The notes: a model not told the origin generated them from the sequence alone. A DNA stretch of 64,000 bases from Streptomyces sp. NBC_01723 (GCF_036246005.1 NZ_CP109171.1:3646001-3710000); one strand, 5' to 3'; positions 7,426 through 16,147 are shown, counted from the stretch's first letter. A program made the numbers and translations.

Positions 7426-8355
7426 GCGAAGGCCTCCGGGGGCCGCCGCGCCACCGGCGGCGGGACCGCGCCGCCCGCACCCGCCGCCCTCGCGGCCAAG
7501 GTGCGCACGCTGGCGCCGTCGATGACCCGCTCCATGCAGCGGGTCGCCGAGGCCGTCGCCGGCGACCCGGCCGGCTGCGCCGCCCTCACGGTCACCGGTC
7601 TCGCCGAGCTGACCGGCACCAGCGAGGCGACCGTCGTACGCACCGCCCGGCTGCTCGGCTACCCCGGCTACCGTGATCTGCGCCTCGCCCTGGCCGGGCT
7701 CGCCGCCCAGCAGCAGTCCGGCCGCGCGCCCGCCATCACGACCGACATCGCGGTGGACGACCCGATCGCCGACGTCGTCGCCAAGCTGGCCTACGACGAA
7801 CAGCAGACCCTCGCCGACACCGCCGCCGGGCTGGACACCGGCCAGCTCGGCGCGGCCGTCGCCGCACTGGCGGCCGCCCGCCGCACCGACGTGTACGGCA
7901 TCGGCGCCTCCGGCCTGGTCGCCCAGGATCTCACCCAGAAACTCCTGCGCATAGGGCTGATAGCCCACGCCCCCAACGACCCGCACCTCGCCGTCACCAA
8001 CGCGGTGCAGCTGCGCGCCGGGGACGTCGCCCTCGCGATCACCCACTCCGGGTCGACCGGGGACGTCATCGAACCGCTGCGGGCCGCCTTCGAACGCGGC
8101 GCGACGACCGTCGCCATCACCGGCCGCCCCGACAGCCCCGTCACGCAGTACGCCGACCACGTGCTGACCACGTCGACGTCGCGGGAGAGTGAGCTGCGGC
8201 CGGCGGCGATGTCCTCCCGGACGAGTCAGCTGCTGGTGGTGGACTGCCTGTTCGTGGGGGTGGCGCAGCGGACGTACGAGGCGGCGGCGCCGGCTTTGGC
8301 GGCGTCCTATGAAGCGCTGGCCCATCGGCACGGGGGGTCGCGCGGGAGACCGTAG
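7399..8355 (+). CDS. RpiR/MurR family transcriptional regulator (HTH + SIS)
   Basis: The 318-aa protein has an N-terminal HTH_6 domain (about residues 25-100; the DNA-reading segment includes GLAELTGTSEATVVRTARLLGY) and a C-terminal SIS phosphosugar-binding domain (about 130-270) with DVYGIGASGLVAQDL and ALAITHSGSTGDVIEPL. Members sense sugar phosphates, and next to murQ the likely ligand is N-acetylmuramic acid 6-phosphate or a related sugar phosphate. GTG 7399 is the start compatible with the frame; an ATG at 7395 stops after four codons. The murQ gene begins 111 bp downstream on the same strand, with a dispersed repeat between. Two palindromes overlap the start, implying autoregulation. 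Confidence 0.88.
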   Translation: MTDEVKETFAKASGGRRATGGGTAPPAPAALAAKVRTLAPSMTRSMQRVAEAVAGDPAGCAALTVTGLAELTGTSEATVVRTARLLGYPGYRDLRLALAGLAAQQQSGRAPAITTDIAVDDPIADVVAKLAYDEQQTLADTAAGLDTGQLGAAVAALAAARRTDVYGIGASGLVAQDLTQKLLRIGLIAHAPNDPHLAVTNAVQLRAGDVALAITHSGSTGDVIEPLRAAFERGATTVAITGRPDSPVTQYADHVLTTSTSRESELRPAAMSSRTSQLLVVDCLFVGVAQRTYEAAAPALAASYEALAHRHGGSRGRP

Positions 8356-8365
8356 ACGGTATTCG

Positions 8366-8430
8366 CCGTGCGCGGCTGCGGGCCCGTCGTGGCTGGTCGC
8401 GCAGTTCCCCGCGCCCCTGGGCCCCTGGGT
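8366..8430 (+). repeat. Dispersed Streptomyces intergenic repeat (GTGGCTGG...CAGTTCCCCGCGCCCC), copy A
   Basis: This sequence recurs in inverted orientation at 33141-33192. The shared core reads GTCGTGGCTGG, then CGCGC(A/G)GTTCCCCGCGCCCC. I recall it as one of the commonest short intergenic repeats of Streptomyces. It occupies most of the rpiR-murQ gap and may act as a transcription attenuator there. Confidence 0.7.
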
Positions 8431-8466
8431 TAGTACACGGACCGAACGTTGAAGAGAGCAGCTCTC

Positions 8467-9402
8467 ATGACCTCAACCCCCCATCACCCCGATCTCCGTT
8501 CCCAGTTGGAGACCCTTGCCACCGAGGCGTTCCGGCCCGAGCTGGCCGAGATCGATCAGCTGCCCACCCTCGACATCGCGCGGACGATGAACGGTGAGGA
8601 CGCCGGCGTCGCCGCCGCCGTGGCCGCGCGGTTGCCGGAGATCGCCGGTGCCATCGACGCCGTGGCCGCCCGGATGGCACGCGGCGGGCGGCTGATCTAC
8701 GCGGGCGCCGGGACCGCCGGACGGCTCGGGGTGCTGGACGCCTCGGAGTGCCCGCCCACCTTCAACACCGCCCCGGGACAGGTCGTCGGCCTGATCGCGG
8801 GCGGCCCGGACGCCATGGTCACCTCCATCGAGGGCGCCGAGGACTCGCCCGAGCTGGCCCGTGCCGACCTGGAGGCCCTCGGTCTCACCGCCGACGACGC
8901 GGTGGTCGGCGTCTCCGCCTCCGGCCGCACCCCGTACGCCGTCGGCGCCGTCGAGCACGCCCGCGCGCTCGGCGCCCTGACCGTGGGGCTGGCCTGCAAC
9001 GAGGGCAGCGCCCTGGCCGCCGCCGCCGAGCACGGCATCGAGGTCGTCACCGGGCCCGAGCTGATCACCGGGTCGACCCGCCTGAAGGCCGGCACGGCGC
9101 AGAAGCTCGTCCTCAACATGCTGTCGACGATCACCATGGTCCGGCTCGGCAAGACGTACGGGAACCTGATGGTGGACGTGCGCGCCTCCAACGAGAAGCT
9201 GCGCGCCCGCTCACGCCGGATCGTCGCGCTCGCCACCGGCGCCGCCGACGCCGACATCGAGCGCGCGCTGACCGCCACCGACGGCGAGGTCAAGCACGCG
9301 ATCCTGGTGCTCCTCGCCGACGTGGACGGCCCGACCGCGGCCCGCCTCCTGGCGGACTCCGACGGCCACCTGCGGGCAGCGCTGGCGGCGGCGAACGGCT
9401 GA
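8467..9402 (+). CDS. murQ: N-acetylmuramic acid 6-phosphate etherase
   Basis: MurQ cleaves the lactyl ether of MurNAc 6-phosphate to GlcNAc 6-phosphate in cytoplasmic peptidoglycan recycling; the product feeds NagA, encoded about 17 kb away. The 311-aa length is normal. The SIS fold is clear: [20 protein letters not shown] (about residues 76-95), GLIAGGPDAM, VVGVSASGRTPYA, VGLACNEGSAL and TGSTRLKAGTAQKL. The catalytic Glu region around EGAEDSPE is present. ATG 8467 is chosen over an upstream in-frame TTG; GAAGAGAG lies 9 nt before it. It is placed next to a SIS-type RpiR regulator, as expected for a MurR-MurQ pair. Confidence 0.93.
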   Translation: MTSTPHHPDLRSQLETLATEAFRPELAEIDQLPTLDIARTMNGEDAGVAAAVAARLPEIAGAIDAVAARMARGGRLIYAGAGTAGRLGVLDASECPPTFNTAPGQVVGLIAGGPDAMVTSIEGAEDSPELARADLEALGLTADDAVVGVSASGRTPYAVGAVEHARALGALTVGLACNEGSALAAAAEHGIEVVTGPELITGSTRLKAGTAQKLVLNMLSTITMVRLGKTYGNLMVDVRASNEKLRARSRRIVALATGAADADIERALTATDGEVKHAILVLLADVDGPTAARLLADSDGHLRAALAAANG

Positions 9403-9597
9403 CCCGCGCGACGCCGTCCGGCGGTCCGGGCGGCGGAGGGGTGCCGGGAGGGGTGCCGCTCCCGCCGCGTGGCGTCCGCCCCGGACCCCGACCCCGGTAC
9501 CGGCGGGCGCGGCGCCCTGTTCCGCGGCCGGGCCCGCCGGGCAGGTCCCCGCCCACCGGCCCGGGGCCGTCCCGCGGCGTGTGCGATTCTGGAGGGC

Positions 9598-10167
9598 ATG
9601 AACCACGCCCAGCTGACCGCCCTGGGCCGCGCCCTGCGCCTCCTCGGTGAGCACGGCGAGGCCCTGACCGGTGACACCCCGGACGCCAAGCTGCACGAGG
9701 TTCGCGCGGACGTGAAGCGCGCGCTGGACCTGCTGGAGGAGAGCGTCGCGACGGCGGCCCCCAGCACCCGCTGCCCGGAGCATCCGACGGGGCCGGTCGA
9801 CGAGGCCGCCCCCGACCGCTGCCTGCTGTGCGAGACCCGCCGCCGCAGCGCCCGCCGCGCCGAGTACAACGGCGGCCCCCTCCCGGCCCGGCCCACCGAG
9901 CCGGTCCAGTCCCGTTACGGGGTGCGGGGCGACCGTCCGCAGCCCCAGCAGCGCTGGCTGCCCGAGCTGTGGAACGGGCAGGCGTGGCAGCTGTGCGGCA
10001 CCCCGCGCCGCGACCGCCGCGAGGCCGAGCTGTACATCGCGGCCCAACTGCGCGCCCCGCGGGCGGCCATGGCGTACCGGCTGGTGCACGAGTTCACGGA
10101 CTACGAGGTGCTGCGGGTGTGGGGCACGCCGGTGCGGGTGGACATCGAACCGATGGGCGGCCTCTGA
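9598..10167 (+). CDS. Hypothetical protein with possible Cys/His metal site (189 aa)
   Basis: The 189-aa protein starts at ATG 9598, with GGAGGG directly upstream. The N-terminal 50 residues form a helical, charged region (RALRLLGEHGEALTG, VKRALDLLEESV). A central CPEH...CLLC pattern (about residues 60-80) could bind zinc. The C-terminal part is basic and ends with a compact motif VLRVWGTPVRVDIEP. No family is recognised. Its stop is separated by one base from the start of the TetR gene, so the two are very likely co-transcribed. The 195 bp upstream are extremely GC-rich with no other gene. Confidence 0.6.
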   Translation: MNHAQLTALGRALRLLGEHGEALTGDTPDAKLHEVRADVKRALDLLEESVATAAPSTRCPEHPTGPVDEAAPDRCLLCETRRRSARRAEYNGGPLPARPTEPVQSRYGVRGDRPQPQQRWLPELWNGQAWQLCGTPRRDRREAELYIAAQLRAPRAAMAYRLVHEFTDYEVLRVWGTPVRVDIEPMGGL

Positions 10168-10168
10168 G

Positions 10169-10753
10169 GTGGTCAGACGGAACGACCTGCGGCGCGCCGC
10201 CCTCGTCGACGCCGCCATCGAGGTGCTGGCGGCACAGGGCGCGCGGGGCCTGACCTTCCGGGCGGTGGACGCCGAGGCCGCCGTCCCGGCCGGCACCGCG
10301 TCCAACTACTTCGCCAACCGCGACGACCTGCTCACCCAGACCGGCGCCCGCGTCTACGAGCGTCTCCACCCGGACGAGGCGACGATCGCCCGCCAGCGCG
10401 CGGCAGGGAACGACCGCGACACCTACGTCCGGCTGATGCGCGAACTCGTCGACCGCGTCTCCTCCTTCCGCTCCGGCTACCTCGCGCTGCTCGAACTGCG
10501 CCTCGAGGCCACCCGGCGCCCCGGCCTGCGCGCGGTCCTGACCGAACGCATCCGCGAGGACGTGGACGCCAACGTCGCCTACCACGAGGGCTCCGGCCTC
10601 CCCGGCGACGCGATGGCCGTCAAGCTGCTCTATCTCGCCCTGAACTGGCTGATCGTCGAACAGCTCACCCTCCCGGACGTGTTCACCGAGGAGGAGCGGG
10701 ACCAGTTGGTGACGGCGGCGGTCGAACGGATCGTGGTGCCGGACCGGGGCTGA
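10169..10753 (+). CDS. TetR/AcrR family transcriptional regulator
   Basis: The 194-aa protein begins at GTG 10169, one base after the stop of the preceding gene. The N-terminal TetR HTH is clear: RAALVDAAIEVLAAQGARGLTF, then AVDAEAAVPAGTASNYFANRDDLL. The C-terminal domain has LALLELRLEATRRPGLR, the signature of the TetR_C_31/YsiA-like group, so the ligand is likely small and unknown. No target operator was evident. It is followed by the transposase remnant. Confidence 0.85.
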   Translation: MVRRNDLRRAALVDAAIEVLAAQGARGLTFRAVDAEAAVPAGTASNYFANRDDLLTQTGARVYERLHPDEATIARQRAAGNDRDTYVRLMRELVDRVSSFRSGYLALLELRLEATRRPGLRAVLTERIREDVDANVAYHEGSGLPGDAMAVKLLYLALNWLIVEQLTLPDVFTEEERDQLVTAAVERIVVPDRG

Positions 10754-10844
10754 CCGGCGTTGCCGGACGGAGAAGGTCGTCTGGGGTGAGGCGGGGAACG
10801 AATGTTCCCGGCGACATACTCTGACTCGTTCGTACGATCCTCGC

Positions 10845-10946
10845 ATGCAACTTCGGTACGCCTTCAGGTTGTACCCGGACACCGGCCAGCAGGCCGCGTA
10901 TCGAAGGCGTTCGGGTGTGCTGGCCACCCGCCTGACGCCGTACGCG
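10845..10946 (+). pseudogene. IS200/IS605-type OrfB (TnpB-like) transposase remnant
   Basis: ATG 10845 opens the sequence MQLRYAFRLYPDTGQQAA, the usual N-terminus of IS605 OrfB/TnpB proteins. After about 18 codons the homology shifts to another frame, which reads KAFGCAG and then DAVRA, matching the family's AFGCAR...NDAVRA. Homology ends at the stop codon of the convergent gene at 10947. The remnant is therefore both frameshifted and truncated to about 35 of some 400 residues. No terminal structures were identified. Confidence 0.72.
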
Positions 10947-11336
10947 CTAGCCCCGCGCGCTTTCGTGGTTCGTACGCCGCAGTCTGGCCCGCATCACCTC
11001 GTCCGCCCCCGCCGCCGTCACCGACCCGTGCGGGCAGTCCCACTCCCGGCCTCCGCCGACCGGCCGCAGTTGAACGCTGCCGCCGACGTGCCCCATCACC
11101 TCACCCACCCGGCCGTCCCGCGCGTCCACGGCATGCGTGCCGACCGGCGGGCGCTCACCCCGCACCACCGACGCCAGCCGCTCGGCCACGCGGACGTTGC
11201 AACGCCCCAGCTCGACCAGGGCGAACGGCTCGTCGCTCGCGCCGGTCACCGGATCGACGCACAGGGACGGCAGGACGACGCCCGCGCCCAGGAGTGCCTG
11301 CCGCAGGGACTCGACGACTTCCTCGGTCGTACGCAC
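10947..11336 (-). CDS. Hypothetical protein beside an XRE/DUF397 locus (129 aa)
   Basis: A 129-aa protein starts at GTG 11334-11336, with GGAGAAGG-type Shine-Dalgarno sequence immediately upstream. Visible segments are RTTEEVVESLRQALLGAGVV, LPSLCVDPVTGA, FALVELGRCNVRVAERLASV and a C-terminal WDCPHGSVTAAGADEVMRAR. I recall small proteins of this type next to XRE-DUF397 pairs in Streptomyces, but no function is known. It is divergent from the XRE gene with 118 bp between them. Confidence 0.6.
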   Translation of the reverse strand: MRTTEEVVESLRQALLGAGVVLPSLCVDPVTGASDEPFALVELGRCNVRVAERLASVVRGERPPVGTHAVDARDGRVGEVMGHVGGSVQLRPVGGGREWDCPHGSVTAAGADEVMRARLRRTNHESARG

Positions 11337-11454
11337 CCTTCTCCACCTCCACGCTGAGTTCGTGATTCGCGACACAGCGTGTCCGTTCCGCCTCTAACCT
11401 GGCCAGAGAGGGCGCCCCAACAACCCCTGCTGTAAGACCGGGAGTTCCGTCGCC

Positions 11455-12295
11455 ATGCCTGGACCGAAAGACCTCGACCCCTCGACGTCCCCCCGCGCCC
11501 TGCTGGGTGCGGAGTTGCGCCACGCGCGGGAGAAGGCCGGGCTGAGCCAGGAGGAGCTGGGCGGGCGGCTGTTCGTCAGCGGGTCGTTCATCGGCCAGTT
11601 GGAGTCCGGCACGAGGAGGATGCAGCGCGAGTACGCGGGACTGCTGGACGACGCCCTCGGGACGGAGGACTTCTTTCGGCGCAACTGTGCGGCTGCGGCG
11701 AAGTCGAAGTATCCCGAGCACTTCGCCGAGGCGGCGGAGGCAGAAGGGTCAGCTACGGCGATCAAGGAGTACGCGTCGATGCTGATCCCGGGGGCTGCTC
11801 CAGACTCCCTCCTACGCTCGGGCCGTATGCCGCGCCTATCAGCCGACGGCGACTGACGAAGTGATCGACGAACTGGTGACGGCACGGATGGAGCGGGCCC
11901 GCATGCTCGCCGATCCAACAGAACCCATGTTGTGGGCCGTCATTGACGAATCCGCGCTGCGCCGCGCCACCGGCGGCCGGGAAGTGATGGCAGCGGCGCT
12001 GCGCCACATCGCCACCCTCATGCGCGAGAACCGGGTCATCGTGCAGGTGCTGCCCTTTGATGCGGGAGCGCACCCCGCGATGCAGGGCTGCGTCAAGCTG
12101 ATGGACTTCGCGGGCGCTCCTCCGCTGGTCTACCTCGAAGGGGTGGGTACAGGGCGGGTGGACGACGATCCGGCCACCGTCGGGCGCTACAGGCTCTACT
12201 ACGAACTCCTCATGATCTCCGCGCTCTCGCCTACGAAATCCCTGTCCATGATCGAGGAGCTGGCGCAGAATTACGCCCATGGAGACGACCTCTGA
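11455..12295 (+). pseudogene. XRE-family regulator with DUF5753 ligand domain, frameshifted
   Basis: The 5' frame (11455-11856) encodes an XRE helix-turn-helix, with LRHAREKAGLSQEELGG and SGSFIGQLESGTRRM at about residues 18-60. The expected DUF5753 domain continues only after a frame change, in the frame ending at 12295 (VIDELVTARMERA, LWAVIDESALRR, IVQVLPFDAGAHPA). At 11790-11794 there is a run of five G; with four G the reading would give IPGLLQTPSYARAV, the family consensus. A one-base insertion therefore splits a ~280-aa gene. It may be a true mutation or a homopolymer base-call error. The DUF397 gene overlaps its end by 17 bp. Confidence 0.8.
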
Positions 12296-12542
12296 GTACG
12301 CGTGGCACAGGTCCAGCTACAGCGGCGGCAGCGGCGGCAATTGCTTGGAGATCGCTCGCTGGCGCAAGTCCACGTACAGCGGCGGCAGCGGCGACAACTG
12401 CCTGGAAATGGGGCTCGGCAACCCCACCACCACCCCTGTCCGCGACTCCAAGAACCCTGACGGACCAACCCTCCGCTTCCAAGCCGCCGCCTGGTCCGCC
12501 TTCGTAGGCGCCCTCAAGGCGTCTCCAGTCACCACCGATTGA
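12279..12542 (+). CDS. DUF397 domain protein (tandem DUF397 motif)
   Basis: The 87-aa protein contains the DUF397 signature twice in a row: RSSYSGGSGGNCLEIA at residues 11-26 and KSTYSGGSGDNCLEMG at 30-45, a 19-residue period. A conserved VRDSKNPDGPTLRF and AWSAFV tail completes the family. DUF397 proteins pair with XRE-DUF5753 regulators, sometimes described as toxin-antitoxin-like immunity pairs. ATG 12279 overlaps the end of the frameshifted regulator gene, the typical coupled arrangement. If the partner is inactive, this protein may be unregulated. Confidence 0.82.
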   Translation: METTSEYAWHRSSYSGGSGGNCLEIARWRKSTYSGGSGDNCLEMGLGNPTTTPVRDSKNPDGPTLRFQAAAWSAFVGALKASPVTTD

Positions 12543-12552
12543 CCGCGTAGCG

Positions 12553-13305
12553 TTAGTGCGGCGGCGGAGCCGGGTGCAGGGCGTTGGACACCGTGCAGCC
12601 GGCCTCCCCCCGCATCCGCTGGATCCGGGGCGGCACCCACACCTCGGTCTCGCCGGGGCCCACGCGGGCGAGGAGGCAGTCCTGCGGGCCGAACCCGTCG
12701 CCCGGCACCAGCAGGAGTACGCCGACCCGCCCGTCCTCCGCCTTCACCTCACTGCGGATCGCGGGGTCCATGTCGAGCGCTCCGACCACCCGCCGCACCT
12801 CCGCCTCGTCCGCCCGCCCGCCCTCCGGCACCCGCGGGAGCTTCGCACGCAGTTCCCTTTCGGGCAGCCGGGGCGGCTCGGGCGGCGGGCCGAAGACCAG
12901 GGGGAGGCTGTCCGGGCAGTCCACGTCACGGGGCTTCTCGCGCCACTCGGACCAGGGTGCCACGCGGACCGCGAAACACCGCCGTACGGTGACCTCCTCG
13001 ATGTCGAAGGTCGCGTTGTACGCGGTGCCGGACGTGCGGACGACCAGTTCGAGGCCGTCCCCGTCGTGGGACGAGGTGCCGTCGACCCGCATCACCTCCA
13101 CCCCCTCCATGGCGGCGGCCTCACGCCCCGCCTCAACCGGCGTGCGGGTGCGCTGGCTGTAGAGCCGCTCTCCCACGGTCCTGGCCACCTCGCGGGCGGC
13201 GTCCGTCGCCTTCTCCTCGGAGGGCTCGGCCACCCCGCAGCCCGCGACGAGCAGCGCCAGGGGCGCGAGCAGCAGCAGCGGACGCAGTGCCCGTCCCGCG
13301 CTCAC
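12553..13305 (-). CDS. Hypothetical lipoprotein
   Basis: The 250-aa protein starts at GTG 13303-13305 and overlaps the TGA of the esterase gene in a GTGA junction, so it is translationally coupled. The N-terminal signal is RALRPLLLLAPLALLVAGC, ending in a lipobox LVAGC with Cys at residue 23, so it should be anchored to the outer face of the membrane. The mature part has an EEVTVRRCFAVRV segment and several paired cysteines (C110, C130, C210, C237) that could form disulfides. The C-terminus is Pro-rich. No enzymatic domain is recognised. Confidence 0.75.
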   Translation of the reverse strand: MSAGRALRPLLLLAPLALLVAGCGVAEPSEEKATDAAREVARTVGERLYSQRTRTPVEAGREAAAMEGVEVMRVDGTSSHDGDGLELVVRTSGTAYNATFDIEEVTVRRCFAVRVAPWSEWREKPRDVDCPDSLPLVFGPPPEPPRLPERELRAKLPRVPEGGRADEAEVRRVVGALDMDPAIRSEVKAEDGRVGVLLLVPGDGFGPQDCLLARVGPGETEVWVPPRIQRMRGEAGCTVSNALHPAPPPH

Positions 13306-14837
13306 GCGCCCCGTCCCACGAGGGGCAACGCCGGGAACTCGTGGCCCTCCCACAGGCGCCGGGACGCCTCCTCCGGGTACGGCGCGACGACCGGCTCCGT
13401 GTCGAGGACCTGGACCAGGCGCCGTTCCGTGTCGTACTCCGGCCAGCCGGGGTCGCCCGTGCGCGCGAACGCCGTCCAGGACGACCGGAAGCGGGACGAC
13501 AGGGCCAATGCCTCCGGGGACGGTTCCGTGCCGGCGAAGAGGAGGGCGCCGACGTCCGCCGCGAAGGTGCCGAAGAGCAGCGGGACGTCCAGGGCGTGAC
13601 AGGCGCCGAGGGCGCCTCCGTCGGCCGGGGCCGCCCAGGTCAGCTCGTAGACGTGGGCGCGGCCCCCGCCGGCGAGGTGCGCCTCGGCCAAGTGGAGTGA
13701 GGGCATGCCGAACAGCCAGTCCGTCTGGACCCGTTCGTAGAGGTCGTTCGCGGAGGCGTCCGGGAACGCCGCGCGGTAGGCCGCTTCGCCGCCCGGCGCG
13801 TACAGGCGCAGGGCCGCGGCCGCCCGCTCCTCGCCGATGGAGCCGAGCTTGCCCGCCATCATGGTGAACAGGCGGTTCTCGTCGCGGTTGTGACCGACGA
13901 CCAGGTCGACGTCGCGGGAGGCGCCGGAGGCGAGCGCCTGCCAGGGGGTCACCGGCAGGACCTCGCCGTCGACGACCGGGGCGTACGGGGTGACGGTGGG
14001 CGCTGCCTGTCCCCAGCGGTCGACGCGGCCGGGCATCCTCGGGGCGAGGGCCTGACCCACCTTGACGAGCTGCTCGGGAGGGACGGTGCCGAGGTCGGCG
14101 ACGGTGGGGCGCAGACCGGCCTCGGCGGCGAGGGCGGTGCCGAGGTCCCGGGCCAGTTCCGGCGAGAAGAAGGTGCCCGGCACGCTCTGCGCGATGGCCC
14201 GCCCGAAGAGTCCGGCGGCGCGCGGCATGGCGAGCAGCGCGGCCACGGAACCGGCGCCCGCGGACTCCCCGAAGACGGTGACCCGGCCCGGATCGCCGCC
14301 GAACGCGGCGACGTTGTCCCGCACCCACTCCAGCGCGGCCACCTGGTCGAGCAGACCCCGGTTGGCGGGGGCGCCCTCGATGTGGGCGAAACCCTCCATG
14401 CCGAGGCGGTAGTTGAGGGTGACGACGACGAGGTCGCCGTCGGCGGCGATGCGGCGGGCGTCGTAGCCGGGGCTGCCGGAGTGGCCGAGTTTGTAGGCGC
14501 CGCCGTGGATCCAGACCATCACCGGGCGGCGAGCGGCCGGATCGGGCTCCGGTGTCCAGACGTTGACCGTCAGCCAGTCGTCGCCCTGGGGAAGCGCACC
14601 GGGCGGGCCCGCGATGCCGAGGTCCTGCGGGGGCGGCGGGCCGAAGGCGTACGCGTCGCGTATGCCGTCCCAGGGGCGGGCGGGGCGCGGGGCGGCGAAC
14701 CGGCCCGCGCCCACCGGGGGTTCGGCGAAGGGAATGCCGCGGAAGACGGTCAGCCCGTCCTCCGCGCGCCCGCGCACCGCACCGGCGGCCGTGCGCACCA
14801 CGGGTTCCACTGACTCCACGGGTCCAGGGATCGTCAT
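13302..14837 (-). CDS. Type B carboxylesterase (alpha/beta hydrolase)
   Basis: The 511-aa protein is a typical type B carboxylesterase. It shows FRGIPFAEPPVGAGRF near the N-terminus, the oxyanion motif VWIHGGAYKLG, the nucleophile elbow VTVFGESAGAGSVAALLA, LLDQVAALEWVRDNVAAFGGDP before it, and a C-terminal His region near the CHALDVPLLFGTF segment. No signal peptide is apparent, so a cytoplasmic esterase is likely; the substrate is unknown. ATG 14835-14837 is adopted. The lipoprotein gene follows with a 4-bp overlap. The OYE-like gene ends 33 bp upstream on the same strand, so a three-gene unit is possible. Confidence 0.9.
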   Translation of the reverse strand: MTIPGPVESVEPVVRTAAGAVRGRAEDGLTVFRGIPFAEPPVGAGRFAAPRPARPWDGIRDAYAFGPPPPQDLGIAGPPGALPQGDDWLTVNVWTPEPDPAARRPVMVWIHGGAYKLGHSGSPGYDARRIAADGDLVVVTLNYRLGMEGFAHIEGAPANRGLLDQVAALEWVRDNVAAFGGDPGRVTVFGESAGAGSVAALLAMPRAAGLFGRAIAQSVPGTFFSPELARDLGTALAAEAGLRPTVADLGTVPPEQLVKVGQALAPRMPGRVDRWGQAAPTVTPYAPVVDGEVLPVTPWQALASGASRDVDLVVGHNRDENRLFTMMAGKLGSIGEERAAAALRLYAPGGEAAYRAAFPDASANDLYERVQTDWLFGMPSLHLAEAHLAGGGRAHVYELTWAAPADGGALGACHALDVPLLFGTFAADVGALLFAGTEPSPEALALSSRFRSSWTAFARTGDPGWPEYDTERRLVQVLDTEPVVAPYPEEASRRLWEGHEFPALPLVGRGA

Positions 14838-14870
14838 CCCACGGACCCTACGCCGCGGTGCGCACCGCGC

Positions 14871-16001
14871 TCAGCTGAGGGTCTTCAGCGAGGCCGCGTC
14901 GTAGGGCGCGAGGCTGTCGAAGCGTCCGGCGAGGACCTTCTCGGCCCACAGCGGGTCCTGGAGCAGCGCACGGCCGACGGCGACGAGGTCGAACTCGTCG
15001 CGCTCCAGGCGGTCGAGGAGGTTGTCGAGGCTGCCGACGGGGGCGCCCTCGCCCAGGAACGCCTTGGTGAAGTCGCCGTCGAGGCCGACCGAGCCGACGG
15101 TGATGGTGGTCCTGCCGGTCAGCTTCTTGGTCCAGCCGGCGAGGTTGAGGTCGGAGCCGTCGAACTCGGGCAGCCAGTAGCGGCGGGTGGAGGCGTGGAA
15201 GGCGTCGACGCCGGCCGAGGCGAGCGGGGCGAGGATCGCCTCCAGCTCCTCGGGGGTCTCGGCGAGGCGGGCGTCGTAGGCCTCCTGCTTCCACTGCGAG
15301 TAGCGGAAGATCACGGGGAACTCCGGCGAGACCTTCTCCCGTACGGCGGCCACGATCTCGGCGGCGAACCGGGTGCGGGCCACGGGGTCGCCGCCGTAGG
15401 CGTCGGTGCGGCGGTTGGTGCCGGACCACAGGAACTGGTCGACGAGGTAGCCGTGGGCGCCGTGGATCTCCACGCCGTCGAAGCCGATGCGCTCGGCGTC
15501 CGCGGCGGCCTGGGCGAAGGCGCCGATGACGTCGTCCAGGTCGCGCCGGGTCATGGCCGTGCCGGTGACCTCGTCCTCGCCGATGCGCAGCCCGGACGGG
15601 CCGACGGCGGGGGCGTCCGCGAAGGGCGGCTGGCCGGCCTTGCGCACCATGCCGATGTGCCACAGCTGGGGCACGATCGTGCCGCCCGCCGCGTGCACCG
15701 CCTCGGCGACCTTCGCCCACCCGGCGAGCTGCTCCTCGCCGTGGAACCGCGGCACCCGGCTGCTCTGCCCGGCGGAGTCGTGACCGACGTACGTCCCCTC
15801 GGTGACGATCAGGCCGACACCGGCGGCGGCCCGGCGGGAGTAGTACGACACCACGTCCTCACCGGGGACGCCGCCCGGGGAGAACATCCGGGTCATCGGC
15901 GCCATCGCGATGCGGTTCGGCACGGTGAGTCCGTTGATGGTGGCCGGGCGGGCGAGGATCCGGGCGGCGCGGGAGGCGGCCTCGACGGGGGTGACGGTCA
16001 C
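14871..16001 (-). CDS. NADH:flavin oxidoreductase, Old Yellow Enzyme family
   Basis: This 376-aa FMN-binding TIM-barrel protein reduces activated C=C bonds. Family segments include TVPNRIAMAPMTR, LIVTEGTYV, PQLWHIGMVRK, the FDGVEIHGAHGYLVDQFL active-site stretch, NRRTDAYGG and a phosphate-binding end VGRALLQDPLWAEKVL. GTG 15999-16001 is well supported by AAGGAG 7 nt upstream. Length is typical. It is the first gene of the minus-strand unit with the esterase and lipoprotein. The leader contains two GGTACC repeats (GGTACCGGGTACC) of unknown meaning. Confidence 0.9.
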   Translation of the reverse strand: MTVTPVEAASRAARILARPATINGLTVPNRIAMAPMTRMFSPGGVPGEDVVSYYSRRAAAGVGLIVTEGTYVGHDSAGQSSRVPRFHGEEQLAGWAKVAEAVHAAGGTIVPQLWHIGMVRKAGQPPFADAPAVGPSGLRIGEDEVTGTAMTRRDLDDVIGAFAQAAADAERIGFDGVEIHGAHGYLVDQFLWSGTNRRTDAYGGDPVARTRFAAEIVAAVREKVSPEFPVIFRYSQWKQEAYDARLAETPEELEAILAPLASAGVDAFHASTRRYWLPEFDGSDLNLAGWTKKLTGRTTITVGSVGLDGDFTKAFLGEGAPVGSLDNLLDRLERDEFDLVAVGRALLQDPLWAEKVLAGRFDSLAPYDAASLKTLS

Positions 16002-16147
16002 GTGGGGGCTCCTTGGACGGGGTACCGGGTACCGGCTGGTATGTGCGCATGCATTGAACACGCTCCAAGGTGAACCCCGCACCCCCGGGGCCCCATTCCG
16101 CACTCCAGGGTGCGCTTTCCCACACCCGCCGAACCACGGGAAACGCC

